Shown here: positions 46,775-55,150 of the stretch, in pieces
Layout of the letters: each line of letters opens with the position of its first letter
Numbering within the stretch: the stretch's first letter is position 1
Assembly (NCBI RefSeq): GCF_036108815.1
Contig: NZ_CP107985.1
Coordinates: forward strand, 8,057,501 to 8,121,500
Reading direction: 5' to 3'
Source: Streptomyces sp. NBC_00353
Lineage (GTDB): Bacteria > Actinomycetota > Actinomycetes > Streptomycetales > Streptomycetaceae
Length of the DNA stretch: 64,000 bases
Translations under genes and position numbers: made by a program
The notes under the pieces: model-generated
Databases searched by the model: none
The model's input: only the letters and a program-made list of their open reading frames with translations
What the model was told of the DNA's origin: nothing

Positions 46775-47048
46775 GCCGCAGCGGCCGGTCCGACCACACC
46801 GGCGTCGTCATGATCCGGTTCCACTCCTGGTCATGGCGGCCCGGCAGGGTCCGCCCGGTGGACTCCCAATGGCTCAGCATGGCCCGGTAGATGGGCGGAT
46901 CGGTCGAATGCGGCACCGTGCGCGGCGGAGAGGGCGCGGGCGCAGACTTCGGTGCCGACTGGGAGCCGGGCCGCGGAACCGATTCTTCGGAGGCCGGAGC
47001 GGCGAGACGGCGGCGACCGGGGCCGGCCGTTGAATGCAGCAGCGTCAT
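46737..47048 (-). CDS. Hypothetical protein, 103 residues
   Basis: A small possible gene with a Pro/Ser-rich N-terminal half and a denser C-terminal segment (DPPIYRAMLSHWESTGRTLPGRHDQEWNRI) that looks like a folded conserved motif: a Trp/Arg-rich stretch found in short Streptomyces proteins as I recall. Third codon positions are GC-rich in this frame. There is no clear ribosome site before the ATG and the 3' end overlaps the dehydrogenase gene, so it remains uncertain. No function can be assigned. Confidence 0.5.
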   Translation of the reverse strand: MTLLHSTAGPGRRRLAAPASEESVPRPGSQSAPKSAPAPSPPRTVPHSTDPPIYRAMLSHWESTGRTLPGRHDQEWNRIMTTPVWSDRPLRLSASRDLRGGAR

Positions 47049-47198
47049 GTCAGGCCAACGCCGTGGGGCGGGGCCGGGTCACTGCCGGGTGGATTCGAGC
47101 GCCCGTTCGCCAGGTTCCCCTGTCTCGCGGGCGTGGCTCGATGCTGCCCGCACCACGCCGGTCCGGCCGTCGTGGTGCAGTGCAGGTGTCTGTCAGGT

Positions 47199-47220
47199 GC
47201 CGCCGGAGGTCTCCGGCGGC
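47199..47220. terminator. Hairpin after minus-strand gene at 47254
   Basis: GCCGCCGGAG (47199-47208) and CTCCGGCGGC (47211-47220): perfect 10-bp inverted repeat separated by 2 bases, 33 bp past the stop of the 132-residue protein gene on the minus strand. Confidence 0.55.
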
Positions 47221-47253
47221 AAGGACGGCCGCGTCGGCCGGTGGCGGGCCGTG

Positions 47254-47652
47254 TCAGGCCGCGTTACGGCGCATCTGCGGGATCCGCAGCGGGCGCGAAC
47301 CGGCACCACCGGCGTGCGAGAAGGGCTGCATCCGCCAGTCGAGCCCCTGAGGGAGCGTCAACAGCAGTGCCGTCTCCTGCTCGTGGAGTTCGAGCGACTC
47401 GTCGGCGGGACGCGTCTGCGCGACGCCGCGGCCGGTTCCGGCGCACACCGTGAGCACGAACGGGTTCCACGGGGTCGGGCACAGCGCGTGTTCCGGCAGC
47501 ACATCCTCGTCGGCCAGCAGCGCGATCGGCTGCGCACAGTCCGGGCAGATCACCCGGTACATCTCAAAAGTGTCGTACGCGTCGGGAGCGGAGTCCTCGA
47601 CGGGTTCAACAGGCTCCGGTTCGGTGCGTCCGGTGAGCTTCAGGCTCTGCAT
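47254..47652 (-). CDS. Hypothetical protein with CPDC motif
   Basis: A 132-residue protein: acidic N-terminus (LTGRTEPEPVEPVEDSAPDAYDTFEMYRV), then ICPDCAQPIALLADEDVLPEHALCPTPWNPFVLTVC with four cysteines (CPDC, later CP and VC) that could hold a zinc ion, and a C-terminal RPLRIPQMRRNAA tail. ATG at 47652 has GAGGGGGA about 9 bases upstream, a good ribosome site. Family not recognised beyond being common in Streptomyces. Divergent from the Lrp gene at 47856. Confidence 0.75.
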   Translation of the reverse strand: MQSLKLTGRTEPEPVEPVEDSAPDAYDTFEMYRVICPDCAQPIALLADEDVLPEHALCPTPWNPFVLTVCAGTGRGVAQTRPADESLELHEQETALLLTLPQGLDWRMQPFSHAGGAGSRPLRIPQMRRNAA

Positions 47653-47855
47653 GGAGAATCTCCCCCTCAGGTGGGCCGACAAGGCGCCACGGCCTCGACC
47701 ACAGCAAGCACTTCCCGTCGCGCATCGGCCGTAACCACGAGGTCGCCGGCTACCCACCCGTAAACCTGTGGCATTCGTCACATGCCCGGTGCAGGTGCCC
47801 TGTTCGGAGCCCCTACGGCTGTGCCTGGAGGGACCCGGGGCCATAGGTTGACCGC

Positions 47856-48296
47856 ATGGAGGAGCTGGACCGTCAGATTGTGGAGTTGCTCGTCAAGGAC
47901 GGGCGGATGAGCTACACCGACCTGGGCAAGGCCACCGGCCTGTCCACCTCGGCCGTTCATCAGCGTGTCCGAAGGCTGGAGCAGCGCGGGGTGATCCGGG
48001 GCTATGCCGCGGTCGTCGACCCCGAGGCCGTCGGGCTGCCCCTCACCGCGTTCATCTCGGTGAAACCCTTCGACCCGAGCGCGCCGGACGACATCGCCGA
48101 GCGGCTCGCCGGCGTGCCCGAACTGGAGGCGTGCCACAGCGTCGCCGGCGACGAGAACTACATCCTCAAGGTGCGGGTCTCGACGCCGCTGGAGCTGGAG
48201 CACCTGCTCACCCGGATCCGTTCGCTCGCCGGAGTCTCCACCCGCACCACCGTGGTCCTCTCCACCCCGTACGAGGCACGGCCCCCGCAGATCTGA
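47856..48296 (+). CDS. Lrp/AsnC-family transcriptional regulator
   Basis: A 146-residue regulator: N-terminal HTH (MEELDRQIVELLVKDGRMSYTDLGKATGLSTSAVHQRVRRLEQRG) and C-terminal RAM domain (about 65-140; LEACHSVAGDENYILKVRVST). Unlike the Lrp at 19375 it is not next to an obvious amino-acid pathway; the downstream amidohydrolase gene, 69 bp away on the same strand, may be its target. Effector unknown. Confidence 0.92.
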   Translation: MEELDRQIVELLVKDGRMSYTDLGKATGLSTSAVHQRVRRLEQRGVIRGYAAVVDPEAVGLPLTAFISVKPFDPSAPDDIAERLAGVPELEACHSVAGDENYILKVRVSTPLELEHLLTRIRSLAGVSTRTTVVLSTPYEARPPQI

Positions 48297-48365
48297 GACA
48301 CGCCCGCCGCGGGACCCGAGGGGGGTGCGGACCGCGCCGCTCCGTGCAGGCGCGAGACTGGTGTC

Positions 48366-50012
48366 ATGACCGAGAGCACCGCCCCCCAGAGCGAACACCG
48401 CACCGTGCTGCTGCGCGGTGGAGACGTCCACAGCCCCGCCGACCCCTTCGCCACCGCCATGGTCGTCGAACGCGGCCATGTCGCCTGGGTGGGCTCCGAA
48501 GGGGCCGCCGACGCCTTCGCGAGCGGCGTCGACGAAGTGATCGACCTCGAAGGGGCGCTGGTCACTCCGGCGTTCACCGACGCGCACGTCCACACCACAT
48601 CGACCGGCCTGGCCCTCACCGGTCTGGATCTCTCCGGCGCCCGCACCCTTGCCGAGGCCCTCGACCTCGTTCGTACGCACACGGCCGCGCACCCCGCCGA
48701 CCGGGTCGTCCTCGGCCACGGCTGGGACGCCACGCGCTGGCCGGAACAGCGGCCCCCGTCGCGCGGCGAACTCGACGCGGCGGCCGGCGGCCGGCCCGTC
48801 TATCTGCCCCGGATCGATGTGCACTCCGCGGTCGTCACCACGGCCCTCCTCGATCTGGTCCCCGGCGTCACCGCGCTGGCCGGCTACCACCCCGACGCCC
48901 CGCTGACCGGCGCCGCCCACCACGCGGTGCGTTCCGCCGCGCACGAAGCCGTCTCGCCGCAGCAGCGCGCCGACGCCCAGCGCGCCGCCCTGGACCACGC
49001 CGCCTCGCTCGGCATCGGCACCGTCCATGAGTGCGGCGGACCCGACATCTCCGACGAGGAGGACTTCACCGGACTGCTGAAACTCGCCGCCGGGCGGCCG
49101 GGTCCACGGGTCTTCGGCTACTGGGCCGAGCAGGTGGGCGACGAGAAGGACGCCCGCCGGATCCGCGAACTCGGCGCGATCGGCGCCGCCGGGGATCTCT
49201 TCGTCGACGGCTCCCTCGGCTCGCACACTGCGTGCCTGCACGAGCCGTACGCCGACGGTCCGGCCGGACGGACCGGTGACGCCCACCTGGACGCGGCGCA
49301 GATCGCGGCCCATGTCACCGCCTGCACCGAGGCCGGTCTGCAGGCCGGCTTCCACGCCATCGGCGACGCCGCGGTCTCCGCCGTGGTGGCCGGAGTCCGG
49401 GCCGCCTCCGAAACGCTCGGCCTGGCCCGCATCCGGGCCGCCCGGCACCGTGTCGAGCACGCCGAGATGCTCACCCCCGAGACCATCGCCGCCTTCGCGG
49501 AGCTGGGTCTGACCGCCTCCGTCCAGCCCGCCTTCGACGCGGCCTGGGGCGGCGAGGACGGCATGTACGCGCAGCGGCTCGGCGCCGAACGGGCCCGCAC
49601 CCTGAACCCGTACGCGGGCCTCCTGCGGGCCGGCGTGCCCCTCGCCTTCGGCTCGGACAGCCCGGTGACCCCGCTGGACCCGTGGGGGACCGTACGGGCC
49701 GCCGCGTTCCACCGCTCGCCCGAGCACCGGATCTCCGTGCGGGCGGGATTCACCGCGCACACCAGGGGTGGCTGGCGGGCCGTCGGCCGCGACGACGCGG
49801 GCACGCTGGTGCCCGGTGCACCCGCCGACTACGCCGTCTGGCGCACCGAGGAGCTTGTGGTCCAGGCCCCGGACGACCGGGTCGCCCGCTGGTCGACGGA
49901 CCCGCGGTCCGGGACGCCCGGACTGCCGGACCTCACCCCTGGCGGTGAACTTCCGGTCTGTCTGCGTACCGTGATCTTCGGACAAACTGTCTACGTAAGG
50001 CCGAACGGGTGA
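48366..50012 (+). CDS. Amidohydrolase, YtcJ-like
   Basis: A 548-residue metal-dependent hydrolase of the amidohydrolase_3 family. The beta-sandwich N-terminus (VLLRGGDVHSPADPFATAMVVERGHVAWVG) is followed by a TIM barrel with metal ligands in FTDAHVHTTS (HxH, about residue 73), FHAIGDAAV, RVEHAEML, and FGSDSPVTPLDPWG (catalytic Asp). No signal peptide. The substrate (an amide, carbamate or ring) is unknown. It follows an Lrp gene by 69 bp, consistent with a small regulated unit. Confidence 0.9.
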   Translation: MTESTAPQSEHRTVLLRGGDVHSPADPFATAMVVERGHVAWVGSEGAADAFASGVDEVIDLEGALVTPAFTDAHVHTTSTGLALTGLDLSGARTLAEALDLVRTHTAAHPADRVVLGHGWDATRWPEQRPPSRGELDAAAGGRPVYLPRIDVHSAVVTTALLDLVPGVTALAGYHPDAPLTGAAHHAVRSAAHEAVSPQQRADAQRAALDHAASLGIGTVHECGGPDISDEEDFTGLLKLAAGRPGPRVFGYWAEQVGDEKDARRIRELGAIGAAGDLFVDGSLGSHTACLHEPYADGPAGRTGDAHLDAAQIAAHVTACTEAGLQAGFHAIGDAAVSAVVAGVRAASETLGLARIRAARHRVEHAEMLTPETIAAFAELGLTASVQPAFDAAWGGEDGMYAQRLGAERARTLNPYAGLLRAGVPLAFGSDSPVTPLDPWGTVRAAAFHRSPEHRISVRAGFTAHTRGGWRAVGRDDAGTLVPGAPADYAVWRTEELVVQAPDDRVARWSTDPRSGTPGLPDLTPGGELPVCLRTVIFGQTVYVRPNG

Positions 50013-50552
50013 CGTCCGGACATTTCGTACCGCCGATCGAAGGCGCCGTCGCTTCCCCGCGACCTGGGAATCTCCGGTACTGACCAGGCGAGTTCGGTAA
50101 ACGTTGCAGGTCAGACGGGTATTGACAGAAGGCGCCCACGGGCCGGTAGGTTCGGCCGAGTCCACCACAGGACGTCCGACCGGTTGAACCTCCATGCAGT
50201 CGTCGAACGCCGCTGGGTCATGGGGTGGTGTGCCGCACCGGTGCACCACCACTGACAGCCAGGTTCAGCGCCCGCGCCTCGGGGGCGAGGGAAGGTTCGA
50301 ACCGGACGGCAGGTGCGACCCGGGTGGGGCCCGGACGTTCAGTAGACAACGGCTTTCGGTCGACCCGCAGCCAGCGGGACCCAGGTCGGCCCGAAGGACG
50401 CCGGGCCCCGATCCGCAGTTCTGTCCGAGCTTCTGTCCGCACTTCCCTCCTTCTGTCCGGCCCGGCTCCCGATACCTCCCTACCGCGTCGGTCCTCGGTC
50501 CCGTATGCGGTCGATATGGTGTGCACCTGCGTACGGACGTGAGGGGCAGTAA
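50013..50552. other. 540-bp region before the mannosyltransferase gene
   Basis: No convincing gene; open frames here are Arg/Pro/Ser-rich and lack ribosome sites. It holds a good promoter (50122-50152), an imperfect GGTGGTGTGC / GTGCACCACC hairpin (50224-50250) and the repeated TCTGTCCG motif near 50420-50460. The long distance from promoter to gene suggests a long 5' leader or a small RNA. Confidence 0.5.
50122..50152 (+). promoter_or_regulatory. Strong housekeeping promoter candidate
   Basis: TTGACA (50122-50127, perfect -35) and TAGGTT (50147-50152, a common Streptomyces -10 form), 19 bases apart. It is 400 bp upstream of the mannosyltransferase gene and downstream of the amidohydrolase stop. 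Confidence 0.55.
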
Positions 50553-51320
50553 GTGAACGACGGCGGTCAGAGGCGATACGGCCCGCTCGGCAGAGCGTTG
50601 GTGATCATCCCGACCTACAACGAGGCCGAGAACATCAAGCCGATCGTCACCCGGGTGCGCACCGCAGTGCCGGACGCGGACATCCTGGTCGCCGACGACA
50701 ACAGCCCCGACGGCACCGGCAAGATCGCCGACGAGCTCGCCGCCGCCGACAGCCAAGTGCAGGTACTGCACCGGCAGGCCAAGGAAGGGCTCGGTGCCGC
50801 ATACCTGGCGGGCTTCCGCTGGGGTATCGAGCACGGCTACGGCGTCCTTGTCGAGATGGACGCCGACGGCTCCCACCAGCCCGAGGAACTGCCCCGGCTG
50901 CTCACCGCGCTCAAGGGCGCCGACCTGGTGCTCGGCTCGCGCTGGGTGCCGGGCGGCCGCGTGGTCAACTGGCCCAAGTCCCGCGAAATGATCTCCCGGG
51001 GCGGCAGCACGTACTCCCGGCTGCTGCTCGGGCTGCGGACCCGGGACGTCACCGGCGGCTACCGGGCCTTCCGGGCGGAGACCCTGCAGGGCATCGGCCT
51101 CGACGAGGTCGCCTCCCAGGGCTACTGCTTCCAGGTCGACCTGGCCCGCCGCGCCGTCGACGCGGGATACCACGTGGTCGAGGTCCCGATCACCTTCGTG
51201 GACCGCGAGGTCGGCGACTCCAAGATGAGCCGCGACATCCTCGTCGAGGCGCTGTGGCGGGTCACGGCGTGGGGCGTCACCGCCCGCACGAACCGGGTTC
51301 TGGGCCGCAGGCCCTCCTGA
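50553..51320 (+). CDS. ppm1: Polyprenol monophosphomannose synthase
   Basis: GT2 enzyme transferring mannose from GDP-mannose to polyprenyl phosphate, the donor for protein O-mannosylation and other envelope glycans. The 255-residue product has LVIIPTYNEAENIKPIV (nucleotide site), DNSPDGTGKIADEL, the metal DxD in VEMDADGSHQPEEL, and GSRWVPGGRVVNWP, all typical of the Dpm1/Ppm1-D2 type. It lacks the acyltransferase or membrane domain of mycobacterial Ppm1, as in Streptomyces generally. The S. coelicolor counterpart is needed for phage phiC31 sensitivity. fxsA follows 56 bp downstream. Confidence 0.93.
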   Translation: MNDGGQRRYGPLGRALVIIPTYNEAENIKPIVTRVRTAVPDADILVADDNSPDGTGKIADELAAADSQVQVLHRQAKEGLGAAYLAGFRWGIEHGYGVLVEMDADGSHQPEELPRLLTALKGADLVLGSRWVPGGRVVNWPKSREMISRGGSTYSRLLLGLRTRDVTGGYRAFRAETLQGIGLDEVASQGYCFQVDLARRAVDAGYHVVEVPITFVDREVGDSKMSRDILVEALWRVTAWGVTARTNRVLGRRPS

Positions 51321-51376
51321 TCGCCCTCACACCCCGCTTATCCCGCTCGGACGTGCGTCCAGGCACACTGGGGACC

Positions 51377-51955
51377 ATGACGACCGGCACACCGCCCCCG
51401 CCCGCCCAGCGGCGCTCGCGCGCCCGTACCTTCATCCCCCTCGCCGTCGCCGCCTGGGCGGTGCTGGAGATCTGGCTGCTGACCGTGGTGGCGGACGTCG
51501 TGGGCGGGTTCACCGTGCTGCTGCTCCTGATCGGGGGCGTCGTGCTCGGGGTCGTCGTGATGAAGTCGGCCGGCCGCCGGGCCTTCCGCAACCTCACCGA
51601 GACGCTCCAGCGGATGCCGGGGCAGCCGGGGGCCGCCGACGCGTCGCCTGCCGCCCCGTCGGGCAGCAAGGGCAACGGGTTGCTGATGCTCGGCGGGCTG
51701 CTGATCATGATCCCGGGGTTCATCTCGGACGTGGCGGGACTTCTGCTGCTGGTGCCGCCGGTGCGGGCGACGCTCGGCAGGCGCGCGGAGAAGTCCCTGG
51801 AGCGCCGGATGCGCGCAGCGACACCGGGGAGCCTCTCCGACGCCTTCCAGCAGGCCCGGATCCACCGCCCGGACGGAAAGATCGTCCAGGGCGAGGTGAT
51901 CCGCGAGACCGACCGGCACCCGGACGAGAACCCCCGCCCGCCACTGACTCCCTGA
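51377..51955 (+). CDS. fxsA: FxsA-family membrane protein
   Basis: A 192-residue membrane protein with two or three membrane helices near the start (about 20-58: FIPLAVAAWAVLEIWLLTVVADVVGG, VLLLLIGGVVLGVVVM) and another at about 100-125 (GLLMLGGLLIMIPGFISDVAGLLLLVPP), the FxsA hallmark MIPGFISDVAGLLLLVP. In E. coli FxsA relieves phage-exclusion by the F plasmid; in bacteria generally the role is unclear. Charged cytoplasmic tail. Same strand as ppm1. Confidence 0.9.
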   Translation: MTTGTPPPPAQRRSRARTFIPLAVAAWAVLEIWLLTVVADVVGGFTVLLLLIGGVVLGVVVMKSAGRRAFRNLTETLQRMPGQPGAADASPAAPSGSKGNGLLMLGGLLIMIPGFISDVAGLLLLVPPVRATLGRRAEKSLERRMRAATPGSLSDAFQQARIHRPDGKIVQGEVIRETDRHPDENPRPPLTP

Positions 51956-52088
51956 CCGAGCCGCGCCCCACGGCCTGCGCGGAACTGCTGTCCTCGAGCC
52001 CCGGGCGGACTGGTCCGTCCGTGCCTGGTGCTCACATCCGGAAGTGCGTCGGACGTTCATGCCCGAGCCGCCGCCGGGCGAGAAATTC

Positions 52089-52218
52089 AAGCCGTCCGGC
52101 GCTTGAGGACATCTTCGGTTCCCGCGCGATGTCCGGCGCATCCGGGGGACCGCTCAACGTGCGGGTGCCCCTGGAACCTGCGCCGTGGAGCCCCGCAGCC
52201 CGTCCGGCGCGTGAGGGC
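52089..52218. repeat. Two direct copies of the GCCCGTCCGGCG element
   Basis: AAGCCGTCCGGCGCTTGAGG begins at 52089 and AGCCCGTCCGGCGCGTGAGG at 52197, 108 bp apart and 90% alike over 20 bases. They match the right arms of elements at 39081 and 15300 and the complement of the one at 11511. Confidence 0.65.
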
Positions 52219-52248
52219 AGGGACTCTCGGCGGGCCCCTGCGCACGAC

Positions 52249-52305
52249 AGACAGAGCCGCGGGCCGTGGCACACACTCGGTGTGCCACGGCCCGCGGCTC
52301 TGTCT
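52249..52305. terminator. Bidirectional terminator, 26-bp perfect stem
   Basis: Perfect 26-bp arms at 52249-52274 and 52280-52305 (outer bases AGACAGAGCC / GGCTCTGTCT) with a 5-base ACTCG loop. It lies 18 bp past the rbpA stop on the minus strand and after fxsA on the plus strand; the outer AGACAGA/TCTGTCT gives a modest U-rich end on either strand. Confidence 0.85.
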
Positions 52306-52323
52306 AGGTGCGGTGTTGCGCGG

Positions 52324-52698
52324 TCAGGCAGACTTCCTGCTGTCCCGCGGATGCACGGCAATGTTCATGGCTCCGGAGCGCAGAACCGCCAGCCTCTCGG
52401 CCAGCACCTCCTCCAGCTCCTCGCGTGTGCGCCGCTCCATGAGCATGTCCCAGTGCGTACGCGCAGGCTTGCCCTTCTTCTCCTCGGGGCCATCCCCGTC
52501 CACCAGGAGTGCCATGGCGCCGCACGCCTTGCACTCCCACTCCGGCGGAATTTCCGCCTCTACCGAGAACGGCATCTCAAATCGATGTCCGTTCTGGCAT
52601 GCGTACTCCACCGCCTGGCGCGGGGCCAGATCGATGCCGCGGTCCGTCTCGTAGCTGGTAACCACGAGTCGCGTGCCGCGGAGAGCTCGCTCACTCAT
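52324..52698 (-). CDS. rbpA: RNA polymerase-binding protein RbpA
   Basis: Actinobacterial activator that binds the principal sigma factor and RNA polymerase, stabilises open complexes and supports growth and rifampicin tolerance. The 124-residue product has the basic N-terminal tail (SERALRGTRLVVTSYETDRG), a zinc-ribbon-like core (CQNGHRFEMPFSVEAEIPPEWECKACG) and the C-terminal sigma-interaction helices (ARTHWDMLMERRTREELEEVLAERL). A consensus SigR promoter lies upstream, matching its known control by thiol-oxidative stress. ATG start with GGGAGG upstream. Confidence 0.97.
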   Translation of the reverse strand: MSERALRGTRLVVTSYETDRGIDLAPRQAVEYACQNGHRFEMPFSVEAEIPPEWECKACGAMALLVDGDGPEEKKGKPARTHWDMLMERRTREELEEVLAERLAVLRSGAMNIAVHPRDSRKSA

Positions 52699-52759
52699 GA
52701 ATCGTGCCTCCCGGGCTTGTCGCCCACAGGACAGGTGTCGCTGTCGTCGTCATCCGGTC

Positions 52760-52785
52760 AACGTCCGGTCGGCGGTAAAGATTCC
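52760..52785 (-). promoter_or_regulatory. SigR promoter of rbpA
   Basis: On the minus strand GGAAT (52785-52781), exactly 18 bases, then GTT (52762-52760): a perfect match to the Streptomyces SigR consensus GGAAT-N18-GTT, 62 bp before the rbpA ATG. SigR responds to disulfide stress, and rbpA is a known SigR target. Confidence 0.88.
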
Positions 52786-52963
52786 CGTTGCCGGTCATGC
52801 GTCGCCCGTCGTGCCGCTGCTTTTTCAGGGTTGGGGTACCCACCAATGCCCGGTTTGTCACATCTGGCAGAAGTTGTCACCCAACAGTTTGGCTTCTTCC
52901 ACTCGCAGTAACGGTCCTCCGGGCAGGCCAAAGGCGTACACTACCGGCCTTTCACTTCAACGT

Positions 52964-54340
52964 CTAAATCCGTTCCGGAACGGGATTCCCTGCCGCCGCA
53001 ACGGCCTGCCGTACGGGCACCCTCGCGAGCAGTACCGAACCGATCACGAAGAAGATCACCAACGAGATGATTGCATCCCGATAGCTGCCGGTCAGCTGAT
53101 ACGCGAGACCGAACACCAGTGGCCCCAGCCAGCTCAGTCCGCGGTCGCTCATCTCGTACGCGGAGAAGTACTCGGCCTCCTTGCCGCGCGGCACCAGATG
53201 GGAGAACAGCGAGCGCGACAGCGCCTGGCTGCCGCCGAGCACCAGGCCGATCGCCGAGGCCAGTACGTAGAAGAAGGCCGGGGCGTCCGGGGGAAGGAAG
53301 TAGCCGGAGACGAGGATCAGGGTCCAGACGACGAGCGAGGCCAGGATCGTGCGCTTCGCCCCGTACGCCCGTGCCAGCCTCCCCATCCCCAGCGCCCCCG
53401 CCACCGCGAGCACCTGCACCAGCAGCACGGCGGTGATCAACGTCGTCTGGTCGAGGCCGAGCTCCTCGGAGCCGAACACCGAAGCCTGCGAGATCACCGT
53501 CTGGATGCCGTCGTTGTAGACCAGATAGGCCAGGAGGAAGGAGAGGGTGAGCGGGTGCCGGCGCATGTCGCGCAGAGTGGCGCGCAGCTGCCGCCAGCCG
53601 GAGCCGACCGCACCCTCGCCGCCGGGTGCCACCCGCCGGTCGCGCAGCCGTCGCAGCGGCACGAGGGTGAACGCGCCCCACCAGACACCCGCCGAGGCGA
53701 GGCAGGTCCGCACCGCGTCGGACTCGGAGAGGCCGAACGAGTCGTGGCCCGTGTAGAGGATCAGATTGAGGACGAGGACGAGCGCCCCCGACGTGTAGCC
53801 GAAGGCCCAGCCGCGTGAGGAGACCGCGTCGCGCTCGTCGGGCCCGGCGATCTGCGGCAGATACGCGTTGTAGAGCACCATCGACACCGAGATCGACGCG
53901 TTCGCCACGATCAGCAGGAACGCACCCAGCAGATAGCGGTGGCCGTCCAGGAAGAACATCCCGGTCGTCGCGGCCGCGCCCACATATGCGGCGGCCGCGA
54001 GCAGCGGTTTCTTGCGGCCCGTACGGTCGGCGGCGGCGCCCACGATCGGCATCACCACCACCGCGACGACGACGGACACCGAGACCGCGTAGGCAAAGAG
54101 CGAACCGGCGCGTACCGGGATGCCGAGCGGGTGCACGAAACCGTCGGCGTCCGCGGCGGCCTTGGCTATCGACGTCAGATAGGGGCCGAGGAACACCGTG
54201 AGGACGCTGGTCGAGTAGACCGAACACGCGAAGTCGTAGAAGTACCAGCCGCGTTGTTCGCGTCTGCGGCCCTCGGCGTCGGCACCCTCGGTGGCGCGTT
54301 CCGGCGTCGGCTCAGCGGTGTCTGCGGACTCGGCGCTCAA
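52964..54340 (-). CDS. MFS transporter, UMF1/Atg22-like
   Basis: A 458-residue 12-helix transporter with the UMF1 signature N-terminus (REQRGWYFYDFACSVYSTSVLTVFLGPYL), motif-A loop AADRTGRKKPLL, and RGWAFGYTSGALVLVLNLIL. The family includes yeast Atg22 vacuolar amino-acid exporters; bacterial substrates are unknown. Start is uncertain: the frame begins with TTG at 54340 and no ATG/GTG lies near the conserved start; GGGGTG is just upstream. The gene precedes rbpA on the same strand, 265 bp away. Confidence 0.87.
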   Translation of the reverse strand: MSAESADTAEPTPERATEGADAEGRRREQRGWYFYDFACSVYSTSVLTVFLGPYLTSIAKAAADADGFVHPLGIPVRAGSLFAYAVSVSVVVAVVVMPIVGAAADRTGRKKPLLAAAAYVGAAATTGMFFLDGHRYLLGAFLLIVANASISVSMVLYNAYLPQIAGPDERDAVSSRGWAFGYTSGALVLVLNLILYTGHDSFGLSESDAVRTCLASAGVWWGAFTLVPLRRLRDRRVAPGGEGAVGSGWRQLRATLRDMRRHPLTLSFLLAYLVYNDGIQTVISQASVFGSEELGLDQTTLITAVLLVQVLAVAGALGMGRLARAYGAKRTILASLVVWTLILVSGYFLPPDAPAFFYVLASAIGLVLGGSQALSRSLFSHLVPRGKEAEYFSAYEMSDRGLSWLGPLVFGLAYQLTGSYRDAIISLVIFFVIGSVLLARVPVRQAVAAAGNPVPERI

Positions 54341-54385
54341 CCCGCACCCCCTCGTGTCTCCCCGTGGGACGCCGCCGGGCCGGCG

Positions 54386-55150
54386 TCAGGCCCAGGCCCC
54401 CCGCTCGCTCAGCACCGTACGCAGCGTCTCGATGTGATCGGTCATGATGCCATCCACACCGAGATCGAGGAGCGCTGCCATCCGCTCCGGTTCGTTCACC
54501 GTCCAGACATGGACCTGGAGTCCGCGCGCATGGGCCTCCCGGACGAAGCGCCGGTCGACCACCCTGACCCCGTTCTGGGTCTCCGGGACCTGCGCGCACA
54601 CCGCTCCGGCGCGCAGTGCGGCCGGTATGCCGTACGAGCGCAGGCGCAGGCCGAGGACGCCGCGGACACCGTACGAGGTGGCGAGCCGGGGGCCCGCGAG
54701 GCGGTGCGCCCTGGCCACCCGGGTCTCCGAGAACGAGCCGACGCACACCCGGTCCCAGGCATCCGTCCGGCGGATCAGATCGATCAGCGGGACCAGGGCC
54801 GGCTCGGCCTTGATGTCCACGTTCCAGCGGGCGTCGGGGAATTCCTCCAGCAACTCCTCGAACAGCGGCAGCGGTTCGCGGCCCGCCACCCGGGCCTGCC
54901 GCACCTCGCTCCACGGCAGGTCGGCGATCCGGCCCCAGGCGTCCGTCACCCGGTCCAGGGTGGTGTCGTGGAAGGCGACCAGGCGCCCGTCCGACGTCGT
55001 GTGCACATCGGTCTCGAAGTACCGGTAGCCGGCATCGGCGGCCCGGCGGAACGCGGCCGTCGTGTTCTCGATCCCGTCCGCCGCTCCACCGCGGTGGGCG
55101 AACGGGATCGTCACGGGATGGTCCAGATACGGGTGGCGTAGGGAGGTCAC
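54386..55150 (-). CDS. Glycerophosphodiester phosphodiesterase
   Basis: Hydrolyses glycerophosphodiesters to glycerol 3-phosphate and an alcohol. The 254-residue TIM-barrel product has the GDPD entry motif FAHRGGAADGIENTTAAF (His, Glu), FETDVHTTSDGRLVAFHD (Glu, Asp, second His), VDIKAEPAL, and VHVWTVNEPERM near the end. No signal peptide: a cytoplasmic UgpQ-like form. The GTG at 55150 overlaps the stop of the upstream membrane protein gene by 4 bases. Confidence 0.93.
   Translation of the reverse strand: MTSLRHPYLDHPVTIPFAHRGGAADGIENTTAAFRRAADAGYRYFETDVHTTSDGRLVAFHDTTLDRVTDAWGRIADLPWSEVRQARVAGREPLPLFEELLEEFPDARWNVDIKAEPALVPLIDLIRRTDAWDRVCVGSFSETRVARAHRLAGPRLATSYGVRGVLGLRLRSYGIPAALRAGAVCAQVPETQNGVRVVDRRFVREAHARGLQVHVWTVNEPERMAALLDLGVDGIMTDHIETLRTVLSERGAWA

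Larger units (their letters stand above)
51956..52323. other. 368-bp convergent gap with repeats and long hairpin
   Basis: Between fxsA and rbpA. It holds two direct copies of the dispersed GCCCGTCCGGCG element (52089-52110, 52197-52218) and the 26-bp-arm hairpin (52249-52305). No gene recognised. Confidence 0.6.

Noticed and set aside
47778..50252. 824-codon minus-strand open frame over the Lrp and amidohydrolase genes
   Set aside because: Shadow frame; low-complexity composition and no conserved domain.
50225..50542. 105-codon open frame upstream of the mannosyltransferase gene
   Set aside because: Arg/Ser/Pro-rich, no ribosome site, codon pattern not like the neighbours.
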